NCBI GenBank assembly: GCA_907163375.1
Contig: CAJQUW010003214.1
Coordinates: forward strand, 27,233-91,232
DNA from: Prostheceraeus crozeri
Taxonomy: Eukaryota > Platyhelminthes > Polycladida > Euryleptidae
Reading direction: 5' to 3'
DNA: 64,000 nt
The notes below the pieces were generated by a model that did no database searches, was not told where the DNA came from, and worked only from the letters and a program-made list of their open reading frames with translations. Below are positions 28,575-43,027 of this stretch, piece after piece. Every line of letters begins with the position of its first letter. The stretch's first letter is position 1. The position numbers and the translations under genes were made by a program.

Positions 28575-31380
28575 TCCGCAATACTAACTACTATTGATTA
28601 AATGATTTGCAACACATGAATCACATCATCCGATGGCATTCTGGAAAAAAGTATTTTGAACACGAGATTATCAATTTTTAGTTCTGACAAGAATTGCATC
28701 CATTTTCATTGCAAAAATCGGTTGAATTGTCCCTAGCGGAATGCTGAAATTATGTTGGCAATCATTATCAGCGATGTCTTCTATACTCGTACCTTTACAG
28801 TTACGCCCCGAATTTCTGTAGGATTTGAATTGCAGGATTGTACATGTAGCTTAAGGCGACGGATTGATTAACGACTCTGAATAAAGATATTCAATCGGAA
28901 AAACGTTGCATGCGACGTTTTTCCTAATGACCATCATTGTAGGATACAAGCTCATTTTTGGACTAAAGCTGATTAAAAGCTTTCTTCCTACCCAGGGAAG
29001 TGTTAATTATCAGGCTCAGTTGTTATTCTGAGGTCTGAAACCTTATAGCTCATCGAATGTTCAATTATAACAATTATCTAAAAAACAACTCACTTCTTAA
29101 ATTATTTCTTTGAAAACATATGCGCATGGAAGCATGCACATCTGAATGTGATATACTCATGAAAAGGCAACGGCAATCCTTGAAATTAAACGGGAAAACA
29201 ATTAAAAACAGCTACAATTGCTAACATAATTTCAATATTGTATCTCAAAGGCTACTATCGAAACGATCAAAATGTTAAGTAAAAGTTCAGACCTGAAATA
29301 CAGGTTATCGATGTCATATCTCAATTTGATATTTTCATGACGATGTGTCTAAATTTCACAACTTCAGAGTTGCCAAAATTATTTTTGAATCGAAGATGTC
29401 AATTTTAGCGACGAATTTTCTTAAATACACGCAGCTGCGTGTGTTTACAAATGGAAGTCAATGGAATTGAATTGAATTTTCCAAATTAGGAGATAAAACA
29501 GTTACTCTAGTGAAAGTTCTCATTGCTCTTGTCATGCAAACATTTTGCTGTGTAATTTCTACCATTAAGAAATAAATTCTTAACTAAGATTATCCATGTT
29601 AATGGGAATGACTACCCCTGAAAAGTATGAGTCTATGGAGGTATGTGCACTGACATGTTGATTGTGTGATAATTTTTGCATAAATCAGTGCCTACGAATG
29701 CATGAAGATATTACGTCCTCAAAGACCGTGTCTGAATTAAATAAAGGATATAATGGACATGGATTAACATTGATTAAATTCAATTAAGCTCTGAGATCGA
29801 CACACTTCTGTTAATGATCAATGATCAAATTTCTAGTGCCCACAGAACTGCAATCCAGAGGTAGGATGCACCAGTATCAGTACCTATAGTTATAAATCCA
29901 TGGTTATTGAGTAAGTGATTGAACCAAAGGAGCTTCATTACATCAGTCGAACCTTTCTAAACTTCATTGCATCCCCAATTAAACCCTGTTAGTACTAGTC
30001 CGATGTTGTTCTCATGTAGGGCCTATGCAATACCTGCATCTCCTTAGGAGATTCTTTCTATATGTTGGATGATATCCACTGTTAGCAAGAACCTTAAAGA
30101 AAGAGAAAGCTCGATTATCAAGTGTCAATATATCGTCATGAATACATGACTTAAATGAAGGTAGCACAGATGGAACCAGCCACCAACCCGGTCCAGGATG
30201 AAACAAAATTAGAACAGTCGGCCGATTGGTAAGACGCCAGCCACCGATCCAAGGCTGCCATAGCGAGAATGTGGCCTTCGTGAAAAGTACGCAAAATTTA
30301 TGAATCTTCAAGAATGTGACTGGCGTATAGTGGTAATTGCAAAGTAGGTATAGGGCGTTGAGGCAGATGCACATCGGGAAATAAGATAAATGAAATATCA
30401 ACCAGCCTAAATTATGAATAGCACCACCATTTCTCTTAACACGTACGCTGACCTACTGCTTCATGAGACGTTTGTAAATGCACAGTATCATAATTCATAT
30501 ACCTATACATTATAGTATGCATTTATACTTATATATGAATATTATCATGTCACATTCACATGTAAAACGGTTCCATTTAAGTAATATCATGGAAGTCTTC
30601 TTGACTATTTCAAGCATCCATGTCCAGATGACTCCTGATAGCCGTCATAGGAGTCAATGAAAAATCTTCAAATTTCGCACGAGATGTTTTTGCATCCAGA
30701 GGAAAAACAGGACTGATGACACAGAAAAGTGTGGAGATTAATGCACCCTATTCAGGAGATAATTTAACCAGTAAATCCTGCTTGACTTCTTTTTTATCTT
30801 CCCTATTTTTTAACTGCTGAATGTTTCCAAATTATATAAATATGAACAGCATTTAACCAGTATCGCAGCGTAGCATGTAGTGCTATCTCGCCAAGTTGCG
30901 ATGAAACTTCGAAAGTGCTTAGCAAAATTCCAATCTGGAGATAGCGGAATCCCGAAATTTGAGATTTCAGCAATATAGTAAGTAAGCCCTCTGATGACTC
31001 AAACGCACTTGGTGCTGAGAAAGTGACAAGTCTCATGGACCATTTCAAGCCGCTTCTTCTCAAGCTTGGCGCACTTGTAGCCAATATCTTTGATGAGTGG
31101 GGAACTTTCAAGGAGTATTACGCTAGTACAGCTCAAGTTGAAGATATGAAGCTGTGGCCATGACTCTTTCAATTTTAGAGAGAATTCCCCTATGTAAGCA
31201 ACTCTGGTGGAGGTCCTCTGACTGCTTCTTGTCAACAATGCCAAAACTGAGCGTGAATTCAACGCATTGTGAATTAGGACTTCAGAATCTTGCTAGCATT
31301 ACTTATAGTTACGTTTCATTTATGCATTTCTTCAGGAAATCGAATTTGATTTGACATAAAAAAAGAAGTATTTAATGTAA
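28575..31380. other. No gene recognised
   Basis: AT-rich DNA with only short open frames. The part 30800-31380, on minus, could include small 3' exons of the P-element fragment at 31389, but no conserved motif supports this. Confidence 0.35.
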
Positions 31381-31388
31381 TACACATA

Positions 31389-32167
31389 CCTCTCATTGGT
31401 GAAATTGAAAATGTAAACGGTTGGTATATGTCGACCTCATTCTCCACAAATGCAGCTTGATGTTCTTTTGCTTGGCCACATGATGTTGTCGGAGATTTTA
31501 GAATAATCACACGGACAAGCGATGTGACATGACTGTCAATCCCGTCGATGGTGTCCAGGTCATGCATCAGAAGGTCAGGAAAAAGAGATGACGGATCCAG
31601 TAAATGCATAACTTTGGTGATAAAGGTTTGAGGTGAGTAGACTTTGCTCCGCAGGCAGCTTTCTGAATGGCGGCAAATTCTAACAACGCCCATTGAAGGG
31701 ATTGTTAAGGGTTCATTATTCCTTGATCGCAACAGCGAGGACTGCCTCGGAAATGGCTGATTGGTGGTCAAGGTAGCAGCGCATGTCCTGCATTTCATTT
31801 TGGTCATCAAAGTCTTTGATACCCATCCGGATATGTAGACGACGACGTCATCTACATACCGTGAGAGGTAACTCGTTTCAGGGAGTTCTTCCTCCTCCGA
31901 GTCGTTCGAATCGTCGCCTGCATCCTGTGGCACAACATTTCCATTCATACTTGGTGATACACCACAACGAAACAGAAGTCTACGATACGTTGCGGCAAAA
32001 CATACCGCAGATGGGTTTGTATTCCAGCCACCTAAATTGATAAGTAAGTGTGGAATGCAGTGATGATCATCAAATGCAATGAATGAAACGCAATTGAAAT
32101 CACGTCGTATCACAGCATAGCAGGCATACAAAAAAGTAGGGAGGAAAAAAGAAGGGACATTCTTCAA
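31389..32167 (-). pseudogene. P-element (THAP9-like) transposase, C-terminal exon
   Basis: Open frame with the C-terminal pattern of P-element transposases: LGGWNTNPSAVCFAATYRRL, then RYVDDVVVYISGWVSKTLM followed by KCRTCAATL and LTIPSMGVVRICRHSESCL. A GTATGT donor at 31389 (minus) ends the similarity, so it looks like an exon or a copy that kept its intron. The catalytic N-terminal part is absent here; a different fragment carrying that part lies at 52591-53213. No THAP domain is present. Confidence 0.6.
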
Positions 32168-33500
32168 AAAGTAGGTGAAAAGTTATATATGATGTACGTT
32201 ACAGAACATATGTATGATATATACAGTGGCGTCATTTCCGTGCCTGCGAGGCCTTCGCCGCATACCCAAAAATAATTATTTACGTTCATAAAACTTAAGT
32301 GCAAATAGTTTTGATTTTTTGTGTTTGAGAGTATCTTTGCGTTTACACCTTTACACACACTTTACAGTTTCAAGTCACTACTCTCAAATACGTTCCGAGC
32401 GCCAGCGCTCAGCTGTGAACTGCAGGGATCTTCAAGCAATCACACAATGCGCTGGGGATGTGTTCACAGGAAATCACAGAGATTTGTGTGTTTGTGTGAT
32501 ATGTGGGGCGTGTGCGCTTAGCTCGATCGTCTTCTCCCGATAGAAACGAAGAAGCAATTACATTGCAACAATGAAAGAAAAGATCTATTTATAAATTCTT
32601 AGATTCAGATAGAGAGAGAGACGCAAATTTTCCCTATTCGTGGCTTCGCCAAATTTTGGAGAAGATGATGACGCGTTGAATCGTCGTGTCTGCGTTCACC
32701 AATGGCTGAATGTCAGATCGGAAGATTTGAAGCCCCAGAAAGGAGATAGCCATGAAGTGATTCAGTCAGAGATAATGATTCAAGGCATATTCTGATATTA
32801 TGTTTATGGCGATAATTTCAACAGTGGTTATTTTCTACAACGGCCAGTCGTCCAAGGGATTATGCAGAAAACTCTAACCATCGTACATGAAGTTCATGGC
32901 ATTGAAATAAAAGCTAAACCACTCTCAAGGGATAGAGTATCAGGAGGAGCACAAAAACAATTTAGCAGCCCTAAATTTGAAACATGTAAGTGATTGACAG
33001 GCTATAATAAACACAACAGAGTCTTGCTACAGGTTTGCGCTGGCGAGAGCTTCCACGAGAGTGAATGTTCTCTATAGTAATCTCACCAAGGTGATCAAGC
33101 GTCATGTGAGAAATCAACATCACATTTTCATTGTCATTTGACGTTTAAAATCTTGGGAAAACAAGAGTCGCGTTGACGAACAGACAGGTTAGGATTGCAT
33201 GCTTATGAGGCTGTTCAGAAAAAGAGGCTGTCACATAGGACTCATAGTGAATCACAGTTCACATGCAGAATAGTCAACATTGGGTAGTCTAAGGACTTCA
33301 GTGTACCTTTCCTTTAAATATCAGCATCTATTTCTCACATCATTTCATTTCATTCTGTAGTCATGGATGCCGGCATGATTTGAATGTTCATGTACTTGTA
33401 CAGGTGTTTGAAAATTTACTGAAATTAAGATAGTCTCAAATTAATTATTTTATGCAGTTCGTGCTGTCTGCTACAGGAATATAGGAATCCACTTTGGAGC
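32168..33500. other. No feature recognised
   Basis: No recognisable coding or structural feature; several short repeats of low information only. Confidence 0.4.
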
Positions 33501-33534
33501 GAAGGCCTATGGTCTGGGAGCACTCGACGCCACC
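33501..33534. repeat. Dispersed repeat, copy 2 (partner at 22321)
   Basis: GAAGGCCTAT followed by CTGGGAGCACTCGACGCCAC; see 22321-22355. Confidence 0.5.
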
Positions 33535-36500
33535 GGATATATACGTTAGTTATACGTATATACTGTATATTTGATTGTGGTTTGCTTCATGGACACGTAG
33601 ACATAATGGATTTGAGTCATTTCATCGACAGGTCGTTTCATCAATGCTTATATCCAGAGTCAGAAGACATTGGAGTCCATATAAATTGATGTGTATGAGT
33701 TATTGTCTAGGAATTCTAAATCAGGAGTGAGTGTCATTCACCGGAAGTACAGAAAGCACACAATTATAAATGAACATTACGCTCGCCTATGGCTCATTTC
33801 CATAACGTTCTTGACACATCCAGTGTCAGCACAAGTACTATTTTTATTAATTGAAAATCAACTGATATTAAGACAATTGAAAACATGATATTTCCAACTC
33901 GCTTCATGAATGCCATCAATCAAGATATCAAAGTATATTCCAGCATTTTTTATTGTCAAGTTTTCTAAACCCCATTTATATGTTTATATGTAATGTCGAA
34001 TATGAAGTGTCGTCATAAGTTAAGACAAAGCTGCAGTTCCCGTTGTTGACTGTAATTGTACTGAATGGAATGCAACCTTTATCAGAACTAGATGTAAACA
34101 AAATAACTTCAGCAAATGAATATTGTAGGATTCTGAATGTCACTTATTTTGACGAGGGTAACTTGGCTACTCCGTCGCATGATTTGCTGTGATCCTTTTA
34201 AAATAAATCCGCTTCACATACGCTTTAGTAAAAATTAGTTTCAGCGCATTTTCAAACTTTTCGCCAAAAAATCGTTGAATTTGGATCACTGGTCATTCAA
34301 ATTTATAACCTATTTCGAAGCACTTTTTTACCTTTTGCAAGCATTTTGTACGACAACTTCTAACGAAGAAACACTATTTCCTAAGTGAGTACATTTTCAT
34401 AAATATGAGCCGTGATCAAAGTGATGGAAATTCAAATGTTGTGTTCAATATTTTTAGCAGTGGCTCATGATATAAATAGTCATATCTATGTATTTTCATA
34501 AGAATTTGAATTGTTACAGTCATCCTTCTTCTGTATAATTGCATTTGAACTGCATTTGACCTGTGCATGTAGAACATCATTTCACAAATACACGGGCATC
34601 GCTATTTTTCAGGTAAATTCTCATAATTACACTAATTTTTTTCAAGGGCACATTTTTTCATTTATATATTCTCCTTTTCCTCATAAGCAACTTCTCAGCA
34701 CATTCGACCAGGTTGGCATCGTAAATAACAATCATTAAGGAGATTTATAGCCAAAGTTACGCGAAAGTGTCAATTTTTTTTCAAAATCTGTCAAAATTGT
34801 TAATTTCGCATTTTGAATTAACATTTATATTATGAAGATGACTTCCTTAGAGCAAACGAATGCTACCATAAGAAATTTCAGAGTTCAGACCCTACATGTG
34901 CTGAACAGCGAATTTCATGCGATTCGCAGCATGTTTGGAAGTTAAGGTTGGGGGGGGGGAAAGGGGAGAATCGTGTTTTGGGGGCTACTTCATCAATCGA
35001 ATAAGATATGCTCATGAGAACAAAATTGATTTTCCTTGCTGTACCTTTAAAACATTTAAAGCTACGAGTATTTTAGAGATTTCGCACTGCTTCATATTTT
35101 GAAGCTTTTAAATTGTCATTTCCTAGAATTCGTCGCTCAACCGTTCGCTCACGACAAAAAATCGCCGATCGCTCTTTCAATTTCAGTTCAAACAACTTTT
35201 TCCGTACGCTCAGTCGTTCATCGAAAATTCAAAGAAATGGTTCAAAAACACACATGTATATCCGCATGTATACATTTGTATGATTGCTTTGAATGGAAGT
35301 ATATTCCCAGATTGAACTCTTTAGGCGCAAAAAGATCCTTGGTAGCCGTAGACGCTGCGTTTCGCTGAAATAGGGCTCGTCAGCACGGCCCGCATATGCA
35401 TGCATAGTTTTTATATAGACTCTTTTTTAAAGTAGTATAGATAAGCGCACCTCAACAACGACCTGTCAGAGGTAATTGGTTTTCCTGCTAAATCTTTAAC
35501 AAAGTAAGAAATCTACATGCTATAGAGAACGCCTTTGCTATTCAAAATTGTTGAGGCTTTCTCTGTGAGCTTATTGAAGGCGCATTTTTGGACTTCTGTG
35601 AAATTGCCATTACTTAAGTCACAATTTAGCTTCAGAATGCTACGTCTCATTTGTCATGAAATCAGGATACTCAAATTGAGTGGATGTTTCCTCAACCTTT
35701 CACGGAAAGCATAAGTTGCCAGAAATTTCTTTTTGTCTTCAGGTATTATTATTATCAAACAAGTTTTTCATCACTTACATTTCACTCAAAAACCGAGCGA
35801 GACAATTTTCAGCTGGATGGCGCGATGTATTGATAGAAGCAGAATGCACGAAGACATTGACAACAGAAAGGATCACGAAAGTCTATGTTCCTATCTACAT
35901 ATATTAGAAACATGAGCAATAAGTGCAATGTTAGCTGTTTAAAAATGATCAGTAAAAGTTCATTAATATGGTATAATACAGCTACTTGTAATTCTTCGAT
36001 GAAAAGCAAAGAGATTCTACACTGGAAACTCTATCATAAATTCCGAAGTAATCGGGGCAAGGATATTTGGTCATGGCTAGGTTTCGAAGAGAGATATGTA
36101 TGGTGCATATAGTGCGGGTATTCAAAAGTTCAAAAGCTATTCTTCACATAACGGTCCATTACTGAGACTTTCAGAAACGGTTACCTTAGAGACGAAGCCG
36201 TCAGGAAGATAACTTGCAGTCGATTTATTAAATTGTAAATTGTTACCAAACTTATCACTCCACGTATTAAACATCAATATTCCAGAAGCTTCTTAAAGTA
36301 AAAAGTTGCAACGCAAAAGCAAAAATGTAGCTAAGAAATGAGGACAAAAGGATGTCATGTAGGACATCGTGATGGGCAGAAAGGTAGCAGTAAATCGAAC
36401 TATTTGACAGGCAATAGATGATGAGAAATGAAATTTGAATGCAAATACTAATAACCGATTTGGGGGGGGGGGGTCGCCGCCACGCGTTGTTCCGCAAACT

Positions 36501-39500
36501 GCTGATGAGATCAGTCACTGAACTCCTCAATGCTTGCAAGAATGCAAGAAAAAGTTGAGTGCCTCGCATGCAACCAATTGCTGTCTGTTTAGTGGTGCCA
36601 ATGAAGCTCAAATAACTTTCATCTCAGCAAAATATAAATCCTAATTTCGTGCGTGTAGCGGTATTACGCATTAGCTGTAACACCAGTATTAATATTCTTT
36701 GGTTAATATTACTACAAGTACTATGTTCGAATTCAACTCCAACAACTTCTAGGAAACTGATACAACGGAATTAGATTGTTTAAGTCTATCGAGCAAGCTG
36801 TATTATTCTGTAAGAGACTGATACGAGCTTCCGCTTTGATTTTATGAGTGTGATGGTTTCGATCAAATCTTTCAATTCGCAGACTTTTCACATAAATAAT
36901 CACTACTTGTTGTCATGCACAGGCTAGTCGCAACTAGGAGCTTCCAAGTGTCGACTTGTGCTAGTTTTTGGACAGTTTAGGGGCGGAGATAGGAAAGCCA
37001 GTCGCAGCTCGGATTTCCGTGCACAATTCCGCCTTATTTCAAGCCTGTTATAAAGCTGATCTTGCGGCATTGAGATACCTTCCAAGATTCCTAATTGGCA
37101 GCTGTTACACGGAAAATACCTGCAAGATAAATTCCTTTTGAAATTATGAACTTAAACCAGAAGCCATTTTTAAATGCAATTTCAGAGCAGGGGAAATGTA
37201 CTGCATAATCTATAATCACTTAGAAAATGCTTGACTTAAGACCTTTCTCCATTGTTGACTACGAAAGATTTTAATGTTCAAAAGTTGTGTTGTCTATATT
37301 ATATTGTCTAATCTATATATTCAATATATTGTCTATATTCTATAACAGTTTACGGCCAGAAATGATCTATAATGCATGTACACGCCCGACGGATTTCGCG
37401 CATCACATTAAATTATTATAGCTAATTTTTTGCCAAGGAAAGACAACACACCTTTTGAACATGAAGAAACGTTTCCTGTTATCGGCACTGTCATTCATTC
37501 AGTCTATTTTCCCCCACAACGAATCTACACAAAAGTTAAAAGTTGCATTTTTTTAATTTAAAATGTTTCGCATAGTTTGTCATTTTGGAGGCCAGTCAAC
37601 TGCCACTAAGTAATCGTTAATACTACATCTCCATCGGTTGAATGATGCATATCTACACTATACACCGTCTCACTGCCTGAGTTGCTACGCAGAAGGTTGT
37701 GAATGACATCACCATTTTGCAGAAACATAATATCAGAGCTTATCATGTATTTCCAAATGTCAGTAGATTCATCGCGTTGGATAGTGGACAGCATGAGCCT
37801 TGAATAGTAGAACAATCAAATTTCGTTAAAGCGGCAATGCATTCGACCAACCGGATTTCCTGTTCTTGTCCAGGTTCGAAACGGTCAACAGTTTAACCTG
37901 CGATTGCAAGATGAAGACAAGGGGGATTCTTGGAGGTTCAACATCATATTTTTTCACATGGTTCTCAAGTTGACTACATACGTTTCATAATAAATTCATT
38001 TAATGCTTTGCTGCTGGTCGCTAGCTGACATACTATCAATCTCGGTGAACTACAGTTTCTAGAGGCGTAATGTTTCCCATTCACTGACGTTTCTCGCAGG
38101 ATATTGAATGGCCAATGAAATTCAGCAGATGATTTTCTAGTTAAGATGAATTCTGACGACGCCGAAGAGGAATCTCCTTCTTACTGACTGGGATAGTCAG
38201 TGGTCCTTTCCCTTCTATTATTACCTCTAGTCGCAACTAGCTGATTGATATAGGAGTATATACATCAATGGACTGGCTAGTCTTCACTTGTGCATACCAA
38301 TTCAAGTCGTGACTAGGCTGTGCATACGGACCAATAATTCGTGTGGCACTGCGCTTGACCTTATTGAAGTATTTCGTCACCAATTGGAATATGTAGCCAC
38401 TTTGTAAAGAATATTCGATAATAGACAAGACAGTTTCTTGGTGGGTCAATTTTTATTGGAAACAATCGGTCGGATTTTCATCTCTTCGCTATTCTTGTGC
38501 GTTTTTATTAGCTGATAAAAATATGGCATCGTTGAATTCGTAGTTATATGACTGATGGATATGTATGTTGGAATACTATCCTATCGTCCGTACTGCATTT
38601 ATGAGATCCATATTATGAATATAATGAAGAAATTGATCGAAAGAAAATAATTTATTCTATCGATCGCATCGCAGATGTGTATTAAATCACCTGTCGCATT
38701 CCTGCAGAACAAATTATATTCAGTTTGTACATAAACTGCTAACAGCTCAAGTCTTGTTTGACTTATCGTGGATTAATGGTGCGTTTTTGACAAATGCAAG
38801 AAGCTGAAAATAGATAAGAAACAAAAACCTTAATAGTATTCAATAAATTTTAAGTGCTATGTTCAAGCAATCAAAACAATGAACGTGCGGAAGATTACCA
38901 TGTTTATATGTGCATTTTCACATTATCCAAATGAAGCTTTGTAGTACTATTAAGTTTTATAAGTCCCTTCACCTATTAGATGGGTGGACCTTATCCGCCT
39001 CATGCACTCTATAGCGGTTTTCATTCTCTTTCAATGTTACTAGGCTCAACTCAATCTTCGAGTAAAATAATAACTGTATGGTCTCACTGCAACGCTAGAA
39101 TTTCAATACATTTTTTACTTTTTGCCGGTTCTTGCTCGCTTTATCTTATAAAAATCACAGAAGAGATAGACGATCGGTAAGAAGGAACGAGAAATATTCC
39201 ACACAAGGTAAGCATAAGAATCTTAATGACGACAATCCGCCTATAATTTGGAACAGATATTCTGCACTGCGGATGTTACCGCAGCGGGATTCGCTGCGTC
39301 AAGCGATTCATCGGTCCTGTCTGCTAACGGTCGACTGGTCATTGATGCAATCATCAATGCAATGGACACACTTGGAAGATAGATTAACTTGAGAAAATCT
39401 TCTGACATGCGTCGAATGATTTCATCTTTTCATTTTCACAGCTGAATTTTCAGCGTCAATGTAAGTCGTTTTATGCATCGAGTCGGATTAAAGCTGTGTC

Positions 39501-40136
39501 ACGGCTGTCAAATGCTACATGTGATCGCCCGCTGGCAATGATGACAATTGAAGGTGTCCATATACCCTTCAGCTAAATCCCATTAGGAATATGACCTCAT
39601 GCCAGCCCAGCATCTAAATTAGCAGCGCTGGATCATCTGGTCCAAATGGAATTTAAGAAATGGTAAGTTGTAGAACGAAAATCAGGAGATAATCAGTAAC
39701 TGCCTTCAACACCAATGGCTCATATAGCATTGCATGAGTTAATACAGCACTCACAACACTACAAGGAAATATCCCTATATTCATGATCCACAAAATCTCC
39801 GCCCTCTATCCTACAGTCCCACTCATTTGGGGGTATCTATCTATCACAACAATCTCCCCCTTGCCTACGCCACTGCGGGACACCTGTCGTAGTCCCGTAA
39901 TGTCATGTAGTGTCGTTTGCGTACAGCAACCGAAAACAATTGAAGATGACGTCATCAAGGACAGGTTTAGGGAAGATGGATTCATTCGATAATGGGTGCA
40001 GAGAGCAGAGGTTGCTGCTAGGCGTTGAAATGTGCCTTAAGACTAGAAATGAAAGTCATCTACATGTACTCATAGTCGGTCGATGTTCGAACACCACTAT
40101 GGTGCAGTAATGAATTTCTAAGTGCAAAAATTAGTG
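33535..40136. other. Long AT-rich stretch without recognised genes
   Basis: No ORF with a recognisable domain on either strand. Minor items: G tracts near 34950 and 36465-36477, and an 82-bp dispersed repeat at 35312. Any conserved host regulatory DNA cannot be judged from one sequence. Confidence 0.35.
35312..35393. repeat. 82-bp dispersed repeat, copy 1 (partner at 60331)
   Basis: TTGAAC, then an A-rich tract, AGCCGTAGACGCTGCGTTT and AGGGCTCGTCAGCACGGCCC are shared, with mismatches, with 60331-60413. Both are in the same orientation and isolated in AT-rich DNA; parent element unknown. Confidence 0.5.
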
Positions 40137-40150
40137 ATACCAATATCAAT

Positions 40151-41393
40151 GCGAATGTAAAACCAATTTCAATACTCTCCCGATATGTTTAATGCCGAGT
40201 AAAATGAATAGAAAATAAAAATCGCCAGACGTTTCGGGTCCAGACCCTTTGTCAATGGCAGAACACTTAATAATGAGTGACTTATGCACTTTTACACTTG
40301 TAGCAGAACAGCTCCTGCTGTTTCGTGACGCCTGTTCATGCTTGGCTTGTGCAAGTTGATCAGTCGCGATTCCACCAAACTTGTTTCAACCGAATCATTC
40401 AGACATCTCAAATATTCAACGCTAAAATCTTCTATGCTACTGACGTCACAAATTCTGGTGTGATCTGACAAAGCACTTACACTATTTTTGTTTTTAATAC
40501 TATTGTAGTGTTCATTATACCTTACATAAAAAGGACGAGAAGTTTTTCCTATGTACTTAGCATTACATTTATTACACGTGAATTGATAAACCACGCAGGT
40601 CTTTTCACAGTTAAATTTCTCTGGTAGCTGGTTACATACTTTACAATTATCATGTTTTTTTATTGTTGATTTGGTTTTCAAGACATTGCGCAACTTTTTG
40701 TTACCGCAACTTACAAACCGCACATTCAATTTATGTTTACGAATTAAGTAATTGATTTTTCTTACTAAACTATCACTTATGTAGGGTAACTTTAAAACGC
40801 ACTTGTCGGTATTGTCTTTGTTATTTTTCCTAGTTGGTCTCTTTGCCATGACAAAATCCTTTTCACTATATCCGTTAGCCTTAAGTGTATTTAGGCATTG
40901 CTTTTCCGACTGAGTCACCTTATCTTTACTGAGGGTTTCACTACATCTCTCATGGAGGCTCAAAATACTTTGTTTTACGAAATTTGATTTTACACTACTA
41001 GGTAGCCAACTGTCCTTCTTTAATGTATTTCCTGAGGCTAGCTCTTTAGTGTACTTTTGATACATAATCTTTTTATTCTCTATCCAAATTGTTAGATCTA
41101 AAAAGTTGAGTTTTCTTCTTTCAGGGACTTCAAGAGTAAATTTTACGTTATCGTCCATTGCGTTAAAAGTGTTCTTAATAAATTCGAAATCATTAATATT
41201 CTTTTCTAAAGGTCCGATGATCGAGTCATCTATATACCGTTTATAAACAGCATTGTTTTGATTTTATCGATGTCATTGCTTTTTCTTCTACAAAATGCAT
41301 AAATATGATCGACAGTGGTGGAGCGTAATGAAACCCCATGGGACAACCTTTTATTTGGAGGTAGACTTTATTATTGTGTTCTATTTCATAGTT
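40151..41393 (-). repeat. Downstream pseudo-LTR of the Penelope element
   Basis: Direct repeat of 43028-44270; similarity ends at CATAGTT (about 41393). Contains the end of RT, the GIY-YIG domain, the 3' untranslated region and a hammerhead-like motif near its 3' end (40229-40255). Confidence 0.85.
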
Positions 41394-42843
41394 GTAAGAA
41401 ACAAACTTCATCATGGTAAGAAATTGTTCAACGCTGATACCTAAACTGTCTATTTTTGACCAATGAGCTTGAGAAAATTCATAAATATTTCGCAAAGCAG
41501 TGTCAATTGGAACACTCGGATATAGATTGACAACATCTAATGAAATAAAAACATGATTATCATTAATTTGATCAATAGGTAATGCTTTTAATTCATTCAT
41601 CAGCTCCAAAGAACTTGATAGATGAGCGGGTACGAAAGAAACTAATTGGTTCAATATTTTCCCACAGAACCAATCTATTTTATTTGTCGGTGTGTTAACT
41701 ACGGAAGCAATCGGTCTCAACGGGAAAAAATTATTTTCATTTTTATCTTTATGATCCTTTATCAAAGTATAAAAATTGGCAGACTGAGACCCTGAAACCT
41801 GCATACGTTGAATATCTGCATTATTCAATTTATTTCCAAATGCACTCTTGATAATTTTGTTTGCCTGCTTTTCTACGGATTTATGTTTGCTATTTTTTAT
41901 TTGTTTGTAGGTGCTGCGATCATTCAGGATATGATCAGTCCTGTCTACGATGTCTTTTATTTTTGTGACACAGAGTCGGTTAGTTTTATCAGTTGCTACT
42001 ATCGTGAGTTCATTATCGCTAAGAAAAGCTTTGCTAGTTTTTAGTTTGTTAGTAAATTCTCTATAATTACTTTTCTTCTTCGTGAACTCTACTTCTTTTT
42101 TAACTGACTCTAGCACTTCAGTTTTAAACAACATTAGTTTTACCTCATCTTCATTAGACATAGATAAAGGCAATTTTACGCTATTTCTCTGAAAAGGTAT
42201 TCTCCAACGAGAATCATCTTTTTTTTTTTTTTTCAAGAATCATCTTGATTAACATTATCTGAAAGTTGGTTTCGCCAGCGGAGACTGTAGGAAAGGCGAT
42301 CAAGAGCAAGCTCAACATCATTCATAAAATCAGAATTTAAGTTAGGTGGAATGCGATAGTTTGGACCTTTTTGAACGAGATCAATCAGATCATTTGGAAT
42401 AACCATGTCGGTCTCATTACTGTACTTAACTTTATCGTCACGATACAACAGGGGCTCACCTGCAGCATACATGTAATCCTGGCTGCGACACAGATAATCA
42501 TCCGCATATGAGAAAGGAAACACTGGTTCAGCACTGCACACATATGATGCCCGTAGAACGGGATATCCGCAACTGGAAATTCTGCGCCATTTTCCGAATG
42601 TCGGTTATACTTTAATGTTCCTTCGCTATGTAAATCACGATCCAGCAGATAAAACAGCTGGTAGATAATATGAGGAGGAAGGCTCCTTACGATCGTTAGG
42701 TACTCATAACCACGTTTTTGTTCAAGAGTGTACAATTTCTCCCGCAGCTCTCGAAGACTGGTGCGTAGAATTTCCATTTGTAACGATTTCATCTTTCTGC
42801 ACACAGGTTTGCTCTCCAATATCTCCTCAGGGACGCTCATCAT
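40292..42843 (-). pseudogene. Penelope reverse transcriptase with GIY-YIG endonuclease
   Basis: Probable start MMSVPEEILESKP at 42843. N-terminal coiled region, then PNDLIDLVQKGPNYRIPP, the DKTG-type segment IVATDKTNRLCV, RT motifs FYTLIKDHKD, FISLDVVNLYPSVP (catalytic Asp) and KGCPMGFHYAPPLSIIFMHF, the YIDD box (RYIDDSIIGP, about 41210-41240), then the linker and GIY-YIG endonuclease VVYQFTCNKCNAKYIGKTSR with conserved RYNEH. Breaks: frame change near 42600, a poly(T) insertion near 42220, and a one-base frameshift near 41255 before YIDD. The last frame (41158-40292) is open to the end. Confidence 0.88.
42211..42246. mobile_element. Minimal poly(A) insertion with 10-bp target duplication
   Basis: GAATCATCTT occurs at 42211-42220 and 42237-42246, separated by a T run plus CAA. 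On the coding strand this is an A tract flanked by a duplicated target, as expected for retroposition of little more than a poly(A) tail. The 26-nt gain shifts the Penelope frame. Confidence 0.55.
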
Positions 42844-43027
42844 ATTGCTGATGAACACCGGGATAATCGCAGCAGAAATGCATGATTGCAGAAATAATAT
42901 ATCACAAACTACACGGATATATCTCACCTGTAAATTAATAAATGATTTTGCATGAGCTCGCATGTCAGTATCACTGATTGCGGAAATAACATATGATATG
43001 GCAGAGGGCGGGAGGACCATAATTCAA

